From Dongia_B soli (GTDB lineage Bacteria; Pseudomonadota; Alphaproteobacteria; Dongiales; Dongiaceae), in the NCBI RefSeq assembly GCF_034044715.1, contig NZ_JAXCLW010000001.1:620001-684000 (forward strand): a DNA stretch of 64,000 nucleotides, read 5' to 3'. The translations under genes and the position numbers were made by a program. The notes beneath the pieces are model-generated. The model was given only the letters and a program-made list of their open reading frames with translations, searched no databases and was not told the DNA's origin. Every line of letters begins with the position of its first letter. The first letter of the stretch is position 1. Positions 26,931 through 35,013 of the stretch are shown here, in pieces.

Positions 26931-27868
26931 GGCTGTGTCGTGCTGCCGTTTGAATCGGTTTTGTTTTTTGGCCCGATCACCGTTTTCACCCGACCGCTGC
27001 TACCCTTGGACTTATCCGCCACCAGGCGGCTGATATTCGTCTGGGTATTGATCTCGGCCTTGTCGCCGGTGAAGACGTTGTTGTCCTGGTTGATGCGGAC
27101 ATGACCCGTCAGGACCGCCACTTTGGTGTCCAGGTTATAGACCATCTTATCCGCCCAGGCTGTCTGTTTGCTGGTATCGGTCCGAACGTGGCCGACAGCC
27201 TCGATCTGATACATCACCTTCTTGCCGGTGTCGTCAGGGTGGAAATAGCCGGTCGCGGTGTCGGAATGAATCTTCGTGTCGCCCCGATCAATAAAAACCG
27301 CGCCTTTCGCGATGACTGCATCACGATCTTTCCAATATTCCATGGAATCGCGCGCCGTCACGGTATCGCCCTTATCGGTCACGGATTTCAGATTCTTGCC
27401 GGTCAGCACGAGCAACTTCTTCTGCGCATCGTAATCGGCATGATCGCCATAGGCCGTCTGGGTCGAATTCTTGATAACGACGTTGCCCTCTGCGGTCATC
27501 CGGTCGATCTTGTTGCTGTCGACGCTGTAATAGGCGTTCAGCACGGCTCCGGCGATCGACTGATCACCCTGCACGGCCAAAGCATTGCCGCGGGCCGTAT
27601 AGGCTTTCTGGTTCTTGTCCCATTCGATGCCGTTATCGGCAGTAATTTCGATCGGCTTGGAACTGCTGTTGAAATCGAAACCGCCGCCGCCCGCATCACT
27701 GCTGCCGGTCGTGGCCGAATTGGTCGTCTCCTGGGCCGCAGCGAAATCCGCTGGGGCTAAAGCCAGACCGCCAATGCCCAGCGCAACGGCGCAGGCGGCG
27801 ATGACATGGTGGCGATAGGCGCGACGCCGCGAGGCCTGCGCGAATGGAAAATCGAAGCGCGGCGTCAT
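26927..27868 (-). CDS. lptA: LPS transport periplasmic protein LptA
   Basis: A 313-residue OstA-like protein. An N-terminal signal region with hydrophobic A-A-C-A-V-A-L-G-I-G-G-L-A-L ends near A-A-A-Q. The beta-jellyroll (OstA/LptA) runs from about K-P-I-E-I-T-A-D-N-G-I-E to V-F-T-G-D-K-A-E-I-N, built of repeated Y-x-x-x-G-x-A/V-x-x strands. The C-terminus is Lys/Ser-rich. The length exceeds E. coli LptA (185). It bridges LPS across the periplasm. The start overlaps lptC and the end overlaps lptB, so lptC, lptA and lptB are translationally coupled. Confidence 0.95.
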   Translation of the reverse strand: MTPRFDFPFAQASRRRAYRHHVIAACAVALGIGGLALAPADFAAAQETTNSATTGSSDAGGGGFDFNSSSKPIEITADNGIEWDKNQKAYTARGNALAVQGDQSIAGAVLNAYYSVDSNKIDRMTAEGNVVIKNSTQTAYGDHADYDAQKKLLVLTGKNLKSVTDKGDTVTARDSMEYWKDRDAVIAKGAVFIDRGDTKIHSDTATGYFHPDDTGKKVMYQIEAVGHVRTDTSKQTAWADKMVYNLDTKVAVLTGHVRINQDNNVFTGDKAEINTQTNISRLVADKSKGSSGRVKTVIGPKNKTDSNGSTTQP

Positions 27869-28548
27869 CCGTTGCCGTCCTTTCCCTTGCCATTGAGTGT
27901 GAGATGCGAGCGTCCTTCGAAAATGATGAGATTGCCATCATCCAGGACACGGAATCCCTGGGCCGCGATCGCCCAATCTTTATTTTGGCCTTGGACCGGA
28001 TCGGAGCCGGCGGCAATCTTCGCCTTCAGGTCGACCTGTGCCGAAGCGCTGTGAAAGGCCATGCCGTTATCGTGCGTGAGCGTCACGTCACCTTTTAGAT
28101 CCACCAGATCGGAGTCGCGATGATAAAGGCCGTCTTGCGCCGTCACCGCCATCCAACCGTTATTCTCCAAAGTGATCTTCGCCTTGGGCTGCACCAGGGT
28201 GATGGTGTTCTTGTTATTGCCCTGGGGCTGGCTGGCCGAGGGGGCGGTAATGGTGTAAGGCCGGTTCTTGTTGTCGACCGAGCTGTATTTGAAATCGTTC
28301 AGCGTCACGGTCGGCTCCCCGGGCACGGCCTGCTGCAATGTCTCCACGGTAATAACGCTTTCCCGATTGTGGACGTACCACCAGTAGCTGAGATAGCTCA
28401 TGGTGACGAGGGCGATCAGCGGCAGACCGATCTTCATCGCCAGCACCAGCGGTCGCCGGCGCTTGGAGCGACGCTGAGCCCGACCGCGCAGATGTTCGCT
28501 TTGAATCTGGGCCGGCTTCAGTTGATCGCTGTTCTCTGCCACCGCCAT
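27865..28548 (-). CDS. lptC: LPS export protein LptC
   Basis: A protein of about 227 residues with one N-terminal membrane anchor (about 38-60, after a strongly basic R-R-S-K-R-R-R). A periplasmic jellyroll domain with V-T-L-N-D-F-K-Y and L-V-D-L-K-G-D-V-T-L-T-H-D-N-G follows. Position and topology fit LptC, which receives LPS from LptBFG and hands it to LptA. The ATG at 28548 lies 6 bases after the kdsD stop; a GTG two codons later fits the GAGG spacing better and may be the true start. Confidence 0.92.
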   Translation of the reverse strand: MAVAENSDQLKPAQIQSEHLRGRAQRRSKRRRPLVLAMKIGLPLIALVTMSYLSYWWYVHNRESVITVETLQQAVPGEPTVTLNDFKYSSVDNKNRPYTITAPSASQPQGNNKNTITLVQPKAKITLENNGWMAVTAQDGLYHRDSDLVDLKGDVTLTHDNGMAFHSASAQVDLKAKIAAGSDPVQGQNKDWAIAAQGFRVLDDGNLIIFEGRSHLTLNGKGKDGNG

Positions 28549-28553
28549 CCTCG

Positions 28554-29558
28554 TCAGACCAAGCCGGCACGCAAGCAATCGTGCAGACGGATGATGCCGA
28601 TCGGGCGCTCATCTTCTAGCACGAACAAGCTGGTGATCGACCGGTCATTCATAATGCCGAGCGCCTCGGCCGCCAAAGCGGAGGCGCGAATCGTCACCGG
28701 CGCATGGGTCATCACCTCAACGGCCCGCATCTCCAACAGGTCCTTGCCCATGTGGCGACGCAAATCGCCGTCGGTGATGATGCCCGTCAAGCGGCCCTCG
28801 GCATCGATCGCACCGACGCAACCGAAGGTTTTTGCCGTCATTTCCAAGATGGCGACCGACATGACCGCATCTTCCGCGACCAGCGGAATCTCGCTCCCCA
28901 CATGCATCAGCTCGGCAACCCGCAGCAACCGCTGGCCGAGATTGCCGCCGGGATGGAACTGCTTGAAATCTTCGACCGAGAATCCTTTGCGCTCCAGCAA
29001 GGCAACGGCGATTGCATCGCCCAAAGCCAGCATCATCGTGGTCGAGGTTGTCGGAGCAAGACCCAGCGTGCCGGCTTCAGTGACCTTCGGCAAGGCCAAC
29101 GTCACATCGGCGGCGCTTCCCAAGGCACTGCCGGCGCCACTGGTGATGCCGATCAAGGGAATATGCCAGCGCCGGGTGTAATTGATGAGATCGGACAATT
29201 CTGCCGTTTCGCCGGAATTGCTCAGCGCGAGGACGGCGTCCTTCGGCGTCACCATGCCAAGATCGCCATGGCTCGCTTCAGCTGGGTGCACGAATTGCGA
29301 GGGGGTCCCGGTCGAAGCCAAGGTCGCCGCGATCTTATGGGCAATATGCCCACTCTTACCCATGCCGGTAACCACGACCCGCCCGCTCACCGCCATCAGC
29401 AGGTCCAGCGCACGCGGGAAATGTTCATTCAGCGAATCGGCCAATAAAGTGAGCGCCGTCGCCTCTTGCCGCAGCACGCGTTCGGCGGATGCCAGACCCT
29501 CTGAGGCAAAGCGCTGTTGTTCGGGCGTCGGCCGATCGACCGTCATGACCTTCGACAT
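28554..29558 (-). CDS. kdsD: D-arabinose-5-phosphate isomerase
   Basis: A 334-residue KpsF/GutQ-family isomerase converting ribulose-5-phosphate to arabinose-5-phosphate for Kdo. The SIS sugar-isomerase domain (40-185) has V-T-G-M-G-K-S-G-H-I-A-H-K-I and S-N-S-G-E-T-A-E-L. A pair of CBS domains (about 210-330) has T-D-G-D-L-R-R-H. First in the kdsD-lptC-lptA-lptB unit, linking Kdo supply with LPS export. Confidence 0.97.
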   Translation of the reverse strand: MSKVMTVDRPTPEQQRFASEGLASAERVLRQEATALTLLADSLNEHFPRALDLLMAVSGRVVVTGMGKSGHIAHKIAATLASTGTPSQFVHPAEASHGDLGMVTPKDAVLALSNSGETAELSDLINYTRRWHIPLIGITSGAGSALGSAADVTLALPKVTEAGTLGLAPTTSTTMMLALGDAIAVALLERKGFSVEDFKQFHPGGNLGQRLLRVAELMHVGSEIPLVAEDAVMSVAILEMTAKTFGCVGAIDAEGRLTGIITDGDLRRHMGKDLLEMRAVEVMTHAPVTIRASALAAEALGIMNDRSITSLFVLEDERPIGIIRLHDCLRAGLV

Positions 29559-29718
29559 AATGCTCTCGATACAAATGTTTAGGCGACCATAGCGCCGCTT
29601 ATCCCACGAATCTATAGGGTTTTACCCGATTTATCTTTCGTGGTCGGTAGCTTTTACCCTGTTTAGATAGGGAGAGCCATGGCTCTTTCCGAGGGTCGGG
29701 GCTCCGATCACAAGCGAA

Positions 29719-30342
29719 TTAGTGGTGGAAGATATCGGGATCTTCCCAACCTGCCAGATCAAGGATAGCCCGGGTCGGCAGGAAGCGGAAACATGCCTCC
29801 GCCACATCCATCCGGCCTTCACGCTTTAGGAGTATATCCAGCTTAGCTTTCAGCTGATGCAGGTAAAGAACGTCGGAGGCGGCATATTTTTGCTGCTCCG
29901 CCGTCAGTTCCTCGGCGCCCCAATCCGAAGATTGCTGCTGCTTCGAAAGCTCGACCCCCAGCAGTTCCTTGCACAGATCTTTCAACCCATGCCGGTCGGT
30001 GAAGGTGCGGACCAGTTTCGAGGCGATTTTGGTGCAATAAACCGGCTGGCAATTGACGCCCAGATAAGCGCGCAGCGCCGCCAGGTCGAAACGGGCGAAA
30101 TGGAACAGCTTCAGGACCGCTGGATCTTCCAGCAAAGCCTTGAGATTTGGCGCATGGTGCAGTTGACCCGGGCGAAGCAAGGGGATTTTCACCAGATGGC
30201 AGGCACCATCACCGGCGGAAAGCTGAATCAGGCAAAGCCGGTCGCGAGCGGGATTGAGCCCCATGGTCTCGGTATCGATGGCTACCACCGGACCAAGATT
30301 GAGGCCGTCTGGCAGATCGCCGCGATGCAATTCGATCGTCAT
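29719..30342 (-). CDS. Ribonuclease D-like 3'-5' exonuclease
   Basis: A 207-residue DEDDy exonuclease: exo I V-A-I-D-T-E-T-M-G-L, exo II in F-H-F-A-R-F-D-L-A-A-L, and exo III Y-A-A-S-D-V-L-Y-L with the catalytic Tyr. It has only the nuclease domain and lacks the HRDC domains of full RNase D (about 375 residues). This short form is common in alphaproteobacteria and may trim tRNA or other RNA 3' ends. It lies 63 bases after tRNA-Leu, perhaps on one transcript. The start is taken 7 codons inside an upstream frame. Confidence 0.92.
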   Translation of the reverse strand: MTIELHRGDLPDGLNLGPVVAIDTETMGLNPARDRLCLIQLSAGDGACHLVKIPLLRPGQLHHAPNLKALLEDPAVLKLFHFARFDLAALRAYLGVNCQPVYCTKIASKLVRTFTDRHGLKDLCKELLGVELSKQQQSSDWGAEELTAEQQKYAASDVLYLHQLKAKLDILLKREGRMDVAEACFRFLPTRAILDLAGWEDPDIFHH

Positions 30343-30405
30343 TTGAAGTTCCCCACTGCGCAATCGACGGAAAACCGGATTGTCGCGCAGAGACTACTTG
30401 AAGGA

Positions 30406-30490
30406 TGGTGCCCAGGAGAAGACTCGAACTTCCACGGGTTGCCCCACAGGTACCTGAAACCTGCGCGTCTACCAATTCCGCCACCTGGGC
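30406..30490 (-). tRNA. tRNA-Leu (anticodon CAG)
   Basis: An 85-base class II tRNA with CCA encoded. The acceptor GCCCAGG pairs with CCTGGGC. The D-arm has G-G-C-G-G-A-A-T-T-G-G-T-A-G-A-C. Anticodon stem CAGGT/ACCTG encloses loop TTCAGGT, giving CAG (codon CUG). A long variable arm, TGTGGGGCAACCCGTG, marks a leucine tRNA. TATAAA about 22 bases upstream is a likely -10. Confidence 0.97.
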
Positions 30491-30661
30491 GCCTGACTAT
30501 GACGAGCGCAGGGTTTATACGAGGTCCTGAACTTGCCATACGCGGCGCGGCGCATTCTGTTCAGAATGCCGGCAAAGTCAACGCCTTTTTACACGCACTG
30601 CGTCAGGCTGCAAATTATGCTAGCAAGAACTCCTTACGCGGTCGCAATTCGGGGTGATGAT

Positions 30662-31603
30662 ATGCGTGATCCCGTTGTCACTGTCTTCGGCGGTTCCGGC
30701 TTTATCGGCCGGTATGTCGTCGAAAAACTAGCCAAGCGGGGCTGGATAATCCGGGTTGCCGTACGCCGGCCCGACGACGCCCTGTTCCTGAAAATGACCG
30801 GCCTGCTCGGCCAGACAGCGCCCATAGCCGCCAATATCCGCGACCAGCGCTCGGTCGAGGCGGCGGTCGCCGGCGCAGATGCCGTTGTCAATCTGGTCGG
30901 CATCCTCTTCGAATCCGGCGCGCAGCGATTCGACAAGGTTCAAGCCGAAGGTCCCGGCCGAATCGCCGCCGCTGCCAAGGCGGCCGGTGTGCGGCAGATG
31001 GTGCATATTTCCGCCATCGGCGCCGACAGCAGCAGTCCAGCAGCCTATGGGCGCAGCAAGGCGGCGGGAGAAGAGGCGGTGCGCGGCGCCTTCCCCACAG
31101 CGACGATCTTGCGTCCCAGCATCGTCTTCGGGCCAGAGGACAGTTTCTTCAACCGATTCGCCGCCATGACACGCCTCAGCCCCGCCCTGCCATTGATCGG
31201 CGGCGGACGAACCCGTTTCCAGCCGGTCTATGTGCTCGATGTGGCCGATGCAGTACTCGCGGCCCTGGAACAACCGGCAGCCGCTGGCCAGATTTATGAA
31301 CTCGGCGGACCCGCCACATACAGCTTCCGCGAGCTGATGGAGCTGATGCTGCGGGAGATCAACCGGCGCCGTCTGCTGATCCCAATTCCCTTCGCCCTGG
31401 CCAGTCTCCAAGGAGCGCTCCTTCAGTACTTGCCTTCGCCACCGCTGACGCTCGACCAGGTTCGCCTGCTGAAGCGCGACAATGTCGTCAGTCCCGGCGC
31501 TAAAGGCCTCGCTGATCTCGGCATTACGCCGACGGCGGTAGAAGTTATTTTGCCGACTTACCTTGACAAATATCGCCCACGCGGCGGTTATGACCGGAAA
31601 TAG
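30662..31603 (+). CDS. Complex I NDUFA9-like NAD(P)-binding protein
   Basis: A 313-residue extended-SDR protein. The nucleotide motif is V-F-G-G-S-G-F-I-G-R-Y near residue 8. The NmrA/NDUFA9 features I-S-A-I-G-A-D, Y-G-R-S-K-A-A-G-E, and L-R-P-S-I-V-F-G-P-E-D are present. The Y-x-x-x-K pair is kept. Alphaproteobacterial members are homologous to the mitochondrial complex I accessory subunit NDUFA9/39 kDa; catalytic activity is doubtful. The ATG follows GGGGTGAT; a longer in-frame start is rejected. No nuo genes are nearby. Confidence 0.93.
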   Translation: MRDPVVTVFGGSGFIGRYVVEKLAKRGWIIRVAVRRPDDALFLKMTGLLGQTAPIAANIRDQRSVEAAVAGADAVVNLVGILFESGAQRFDKVQAEGPGRIAAAAKAAGVRQMVHISAIGADSSSPAAYGRSKAAGEEAVRGAFPTATILRPSIVFGPEDSFFNRFAAMTRLSPALPLIGGGRTRFQPVYVLDVADAVLAALEQPAAAGQIYELGGPATYSFRELMELMLREINRRRLLIPIPFALASLQGALLQYLPSPPLTLDQVRLLKRDNVVSPGAKGLADLGITPTAVEVILPTYLDKYRPRGGYDRK

Positions 31604-31617
31604 GGGGAGACGTCATC

Positions 31618-32340
31618 ATGCGCTTTCTGGTGTTCCAACACATGGCCTGCGAGCACCCCGGCATTCTGCGGGATTTCCTCGCCGCCGACGGTATCGCCTG
31701 GGATGCCGTGGAGCTGGATGAAGGCGCTTCCATTCCCTCGCTTGGCAATTACGACGCGCTCTGGGTCATGGGCGGGCCGATGGATGTCTGGGAAGAGGAC
31801 CAACATCCCTGGCTGGTCGCGGAGAAACAGGCGATCCGCGAAGCCGTGCAGCAGCGGGGCCTGCCTTACCTCGGGCTTTGCCTCGGCCATCAATTGCTGG
31901 CGGCAGCCTTCGGCGGCGATGTCGGCAAAATGGCTAAGCCGGAAGTCGGCATTTTCGATGTGACGCTCACCGAAGCGGGAGGCGCGGATCCGATCTTCGC
32001 CGGCATGGCCAAGTCGCAGCAAGCCTTGCAATGGCACGGCGCCGAGGTTCAGGTGCCGCCGCCGGGCGCCGTCATCCTGGCGCAGTCGCCGCTTTGCCCG
32101 ATCCAGGCGATGCGCGTCGGCAACCGCGCCTATGGCCTGCAATACCACGTCGAATTGACCTCGGAGACGGTGCGCGAATGGGGTGCCGTGCCGACCTATG
32201 CCTGCGCGCTCGACGAAAGTCTGGGGGTGGGGTCGATGCCGCGGCTGGATGCCGAGGCCCGCGCTAAAATGCCCGCGTTCAACCGCGCCGCGCGGCAGAT
32301 CTACGACAATTTCATGCGCATGGCCTTCGCCCGGGTCTAG
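31618..32340 (+). CDS. Class I glutamine amidotransferase-like protein
   Basis: A 240-residue GATase1 domain protein of the GMP synthase-related stand-alone family. The nucleophile Cys is in L-G-L-C-L-G-H-Q-L-L-A, and the His lies in Q-Y-H-V-E-L-T-S-E. M-G-G-P-M-D-V-W precedes. The catalytic triad appears complete. Stand-alone members act on peptides, gamma-glutamyl compounds or ammonia transfer to an unknown partner. It starts 14 bases after the NDUFA9-like gene behind GGGGGAG and is probably cotranscribed with it. Confidence 0.9.
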   Translation: MRFLVFQHMACEHPGILRDFLAADGIAWDAVELDEGASIPSLGNYDALWVMGGPMDVWEEDQHPWLVAEKQAIREAVQQRGLPYLGLCLGHQLLAAAFGGDVGKMAKPEVGIFDVTLTEAGGADPIFAGMAKSQQALQWHGAEVQVPPPGAVILAQSPLCPIQAMRVGNRAYGLQYHVELTSETVREWGAVPTYACALDESLGVGSMPRLDAEARAKMPAFNRAARQIYDNFMRMAFARV

Positions 32341-32374
32341 CCTCCAGCACGCGTCTGAGGCCTCGGTTCACGCT

Positions 32375-33190
32375 TTAGCAAAACAGGCCGGGCAGTCGAT
32401 AGATCACATAGAGCAGATAAAGGCCGAGGCCGACGCGGTAGATCACGAACGGCGCCATGCTGGCCCGGCGCAGCCAATACATCATGAAAGCGATGGCCAG
32501 GAAGCCGGCGACCGCCGCACATACCGTCATCAGCAAAGCGGCCTGCATCTGGGCGGGGGAACCGCTCAGGATAAGCTCGGCCCCTTTGTAGAGCCCGGCG
32601 GCGGCAATGGTCGGAATCGATAGCAGGAAAGAGAAACGGGCCGCCTCGATCCGCTCATAGCCGAGGAAACGCGCCATCGTCATCGTGATGCCGGACCGGC
32701 TGGTGCCGGGAATAAAGGCAAGACATTGGAAGATGCCGATCAGCAAGGCATGGCCGATATTCAGATGCTCCAGCCGGCGGACGGTCAAGCCCAGCTTGTC
32801 GGCCGCATAAAGGATCAGACCGAAGATGATCAGCATGGCGGCGATGATGGTGGGATTGCGCAGGCTGTCGCCGGCATATTGATCCAGAATGAAGCCGATC
32901 ACCAAGGCGGGAAGCGATCCCGCCAATAAATAACTGACGAGACGGGCCCGCGGATCACGTTTGCGCTGCACAATCTGCCAGACACCCTGCCCCAGTCCCA
33001 CGACGTCCCGCCAGAAATAGACCAGGACTGCCAGCAGCGTGCCAACATGGGCTGCCACATCCAGTGTTAATCCCTGGTCCGGCCAACAGAAGAACATTGG
33101 CACCAGGATAAGATGTCCGGAAGAGCTGATAGGCAGGAATTCGGTCACGCCCTGGACAATGGCGAGAACCAGAATGTCGATATTAGGCAC
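32375..33190 (-). CDS. uppP: Undecaprenyl-diphosphatase
   Basis: A 271-residue BacA-family membrane enzyme recycling undecaprenyl pyrophosphate to the monophosphate carrier for peptidoglycan. The catalytic E-F-L-P-I-S-S-S-G-H-L-I is at about 17-28 and P-G-T-S-R-S-G-I-T at about 165. It has about eight membrane spans. The start is GTG. Convergent with the amidotransferase gene and divergent from gltD. Confidence 0.96.
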   Translation of the reverse strand: MPNIDILVLAIVQGVTEFLPISSSGHLILVPMFFCWPDQGLTLDVAAHVGTLLAVLVYFWRDVVGLGQGVWQIVQRKRDPRARLVSYLLAGSLPALVIGFILDQYAGDSLRNPTIIAAMLIIFGLILYAADKLGLTVRRLEHLNIGHALLIGIFQCLAFIPGTSRSGITMTMARFLGYERIEAARFSFLLSIPTIAAAGLYKGAELILSGSPAQMQAALLMTVCAAVAGFLAIAFMMYWLRRASMAPFVIYRVGLGLYLLYVIYRLPGLFC

Positions 33191-33515
33191 GCAGTCACCG
33201 CTCGGGCTTCAAAGTTGAGGCCAGGCCCCCAGGCGGCCCAACCTATAGCATGGCGCTGCGAGTCTCGCCTATCACACTGATCGTCCCATTTTGGAACTAT
33301 ATTTAGTCTGAACTCGACCTCTTTCGAAGGCAGGGCGACACACTTGGGCGGCCGAAGGGAATATAGGTCAATATGCTTGTCCTATATTCCGAATTTTACT
33401 AGATCGGTCGCATGATCTGACCTATCTTGGCTGAGACGCTTGGATGAGGTTCAGCAACGGACATTGGCAAGCAGCGACGGGGGCCTAGGGGGATCCGGGC
33501 CGAAGGGAGAATGCG
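33191..33515. other. Intergenic promoter region between uppP and gltD
   Basis: 325 bases without a gene, more AT-rich than its surroundings. It must hold the divergent promoters of uppP and gltDB. A 10-bp inverted repeat lies at 33358-33390. No clear -24/-12 sigma-54 promoter is visible. Confidence 0.6.
33358..33390. promoter_or_regulatory. Inverted repeat upstream of gltD, possible operator
   Basis: GGAATATAGG and its exact complement CCTATATTCC, separated by 13 AT-rich bases, about 125 bases before the gltD start. The symmetry suggests a binding site for a dimeric regulator of the glutamate synthase genes, or an RNA hairpin in the leader. No protein can be assigned. Confidence 0.45.
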
Positions 33516-34958
33516 ATGGCCGAAAAGCTGCTGAAATTCGTCTCGCTGGGACCGGCATCGCCGGACAAGCGCAAGGCTGCGGAAAGACGGCGGGACTTCG
33601 GCGAGATCTATCGCGACTTCAAACCGACCCAGGCGGCGGCCCAGGCCAGCCGCTGTTCGCAATGTGGCGTGCCGTTCTGCCAGGTCCACTGCCCGCTCTC
33701 CAACAACATCCCCGACTGGCTGAAACTGGCGGCCGAAGGGCGGCTGGAAGAGGCATATGAAATCTCCAGCGCCACCAATACCTTCCCGGAGATCTGCGGC
33801 CGCATTTGCCCGCAGGACCGCCTCTGCGAAGGTAATTGCGTCATCGAACAAGCCGGGCATGGCGCCGTCACGATTGGCGCGGTGGAACGGCACATCACCG
33901 ATACCGCCTGGGAAAAGGGTTGGGTGCAGCCGGTCCGGCCACGCCAGGAATTGCCGCAATCCGTTGGCATCGTCGGCAGCGGGCCGGCCGGACTGGCAGC
34001 GGCAGAACAGCTCCGCCGTCAAGGCTACCAGGTGACCGTCTATGATCGGCACGACCGTTTCGGCGGATTGCTGATTTACGGCATCCCGAACTTCAAGCTG
34101 GACAAAGCCATCGTCGCCCGCCGCATCCAGCATCTGCAGGATGCCGGTATCTTCTTTCGCGGCGGAATCGACATCGGCCGGGACATGAGCTTAATGGATC
34201 TGCGTCAGCAGCATGATGCGGTGCTGATCGCGACCGGTGTTTACAAGGCACGCGACATCGCGGCGCCCGGCTCGGGGCTGGCAGGGATTATGCCGGCCCT
34301 TTCCTACTTAACCGCCAGCAACCGGCGCGGGCTCGGCGATCAGGTGCAGGATCAGGGCGGCAATCTCGATGCTGCCGGCAAGAATGTGGTCGTGATCGGT
34401 GGCGGCGACACGGCGATGGATTGCGTGCGGACGGCGGTCCGGCAAGGCGCGCGGTCCGTGAAGTGCCTTTACCGGCGCGACCGCCAGAATATGCCCGGCT
34501 CGCAGCGCGAAGTCGCGCATGCCGAGGAAGAAGGCGTCGAATTCGTCTGGCAAGCAGCACCTGAGGCCTTTCTCGATGATGGCGCCGGCAACGTCAAAGT
34601 CGTGCGTGCCCATCGCATTCATCTCGGCTTGCCCGATGCCACCGGCCGGCAAACGCCGCGCGTCATCGAGAACTCGCATTTCCATATCGAGGCCGATCTG
34701 GTGATCAAGGCGCTCGGCTTCGATCCGGAAGACCTGCCGCAAGCCTTCGACGTGCCGCAATTATCAGTCAGCAAATGGGGCACGATCCGAATCGAGCATA
34801 AGACCATGATGAGCAGCATCCCGGGCGTTTTCGCCGCTGGGGATATCGTGCGCGGCGCATCTCTGGTGGTCTGGGCCATCCGGGACGGCCGCGATGCAGC
34901 GACAGCGATGGCGCAATACCTCGCTAAAGCAGAGCGCATCGCCAAAGCGGCGGAATAA
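33516..34958 (+). CDS. gltD: Glutamate synthase (NADPH) small subunit
   Basis: A 480-residue flavoprotein passing electrons from NADPH to GltB. The N-terminal Cys motifs C-S-Q-C-G-V-P-F-C and C-P-L and C-G-R-I-C-P bind [4Fe-4S] clusters. The FAD motif is G-S-G-P-A-G-L-A-A-A-E, and the NADPH motif G-G-G-D-T-A-M-D-C. G-V-F-A-A-G-D closes the FAD site. AAGGGAG precedes ATG 33516. The gene precedes gltB, the reverse of the enterobacterial order. Confidence 0.97.
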   Translation: MAEKLLKFVSLGPASPDKRKAAERRRDFGEIYRDFKPTQAAAQASRCSQCGVPFCQVHCPLSNNIPDWLKLAAEGRLEEAYEISSATNTFPEICGRICPQDRLCEGNCVIEQAGHGAVTIGAVERHITDTAWEKGWVQPVRPRQELPQSVGIVGSGPAGLAAAEQLRRQGYQVTVYDRHDRFGGLLIYGIPNFKLDKAIVARRIQHLQDAGIFFRGGIDIGRDMSLMDLRQQHDAVLIATGVYKARDIAAPGSGLAGIMPALSYLTASNRRGLGDQVQDQGGNLDAAGKNVVVIGGGDTAMDCVRTAVRQGARSVKCLYRRDRQNMPGSQREVAHAEEEGVEFVWQAAPEAFLDDGAGNVKVVRAHRIHLGLPDATGRQTPRVIENSHFHIEADLVIKALGFDPEDLPQAFDVPQLSVSKWGTIRIEHKTMMSSIPGVFAAGDIVRGASLVVWAIRDGRDAATAMAQYLAKAERIAKAAE

Positions 34959-35013
34959 CGAGATCAATCGCAGTCTTGGCGGTGCTATCGGCGCCGCCCA
35001 AAGGAAGACCATC

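Noticed and set aside
29631..29718. AGAGCCATGGCTCT palindrome after the RNase D gene as a terminator
   Set aside because: The self-complementary stretch has no loop and no T-run on the minus strand, so it cannot be supported as a terminator.
33191..33515. Sigma-54 promoter upstream of gltD
   Set aside because: rpoN is in the window and nitrogen genes often use it, but no GG-N10-GC pair with the right context was found.
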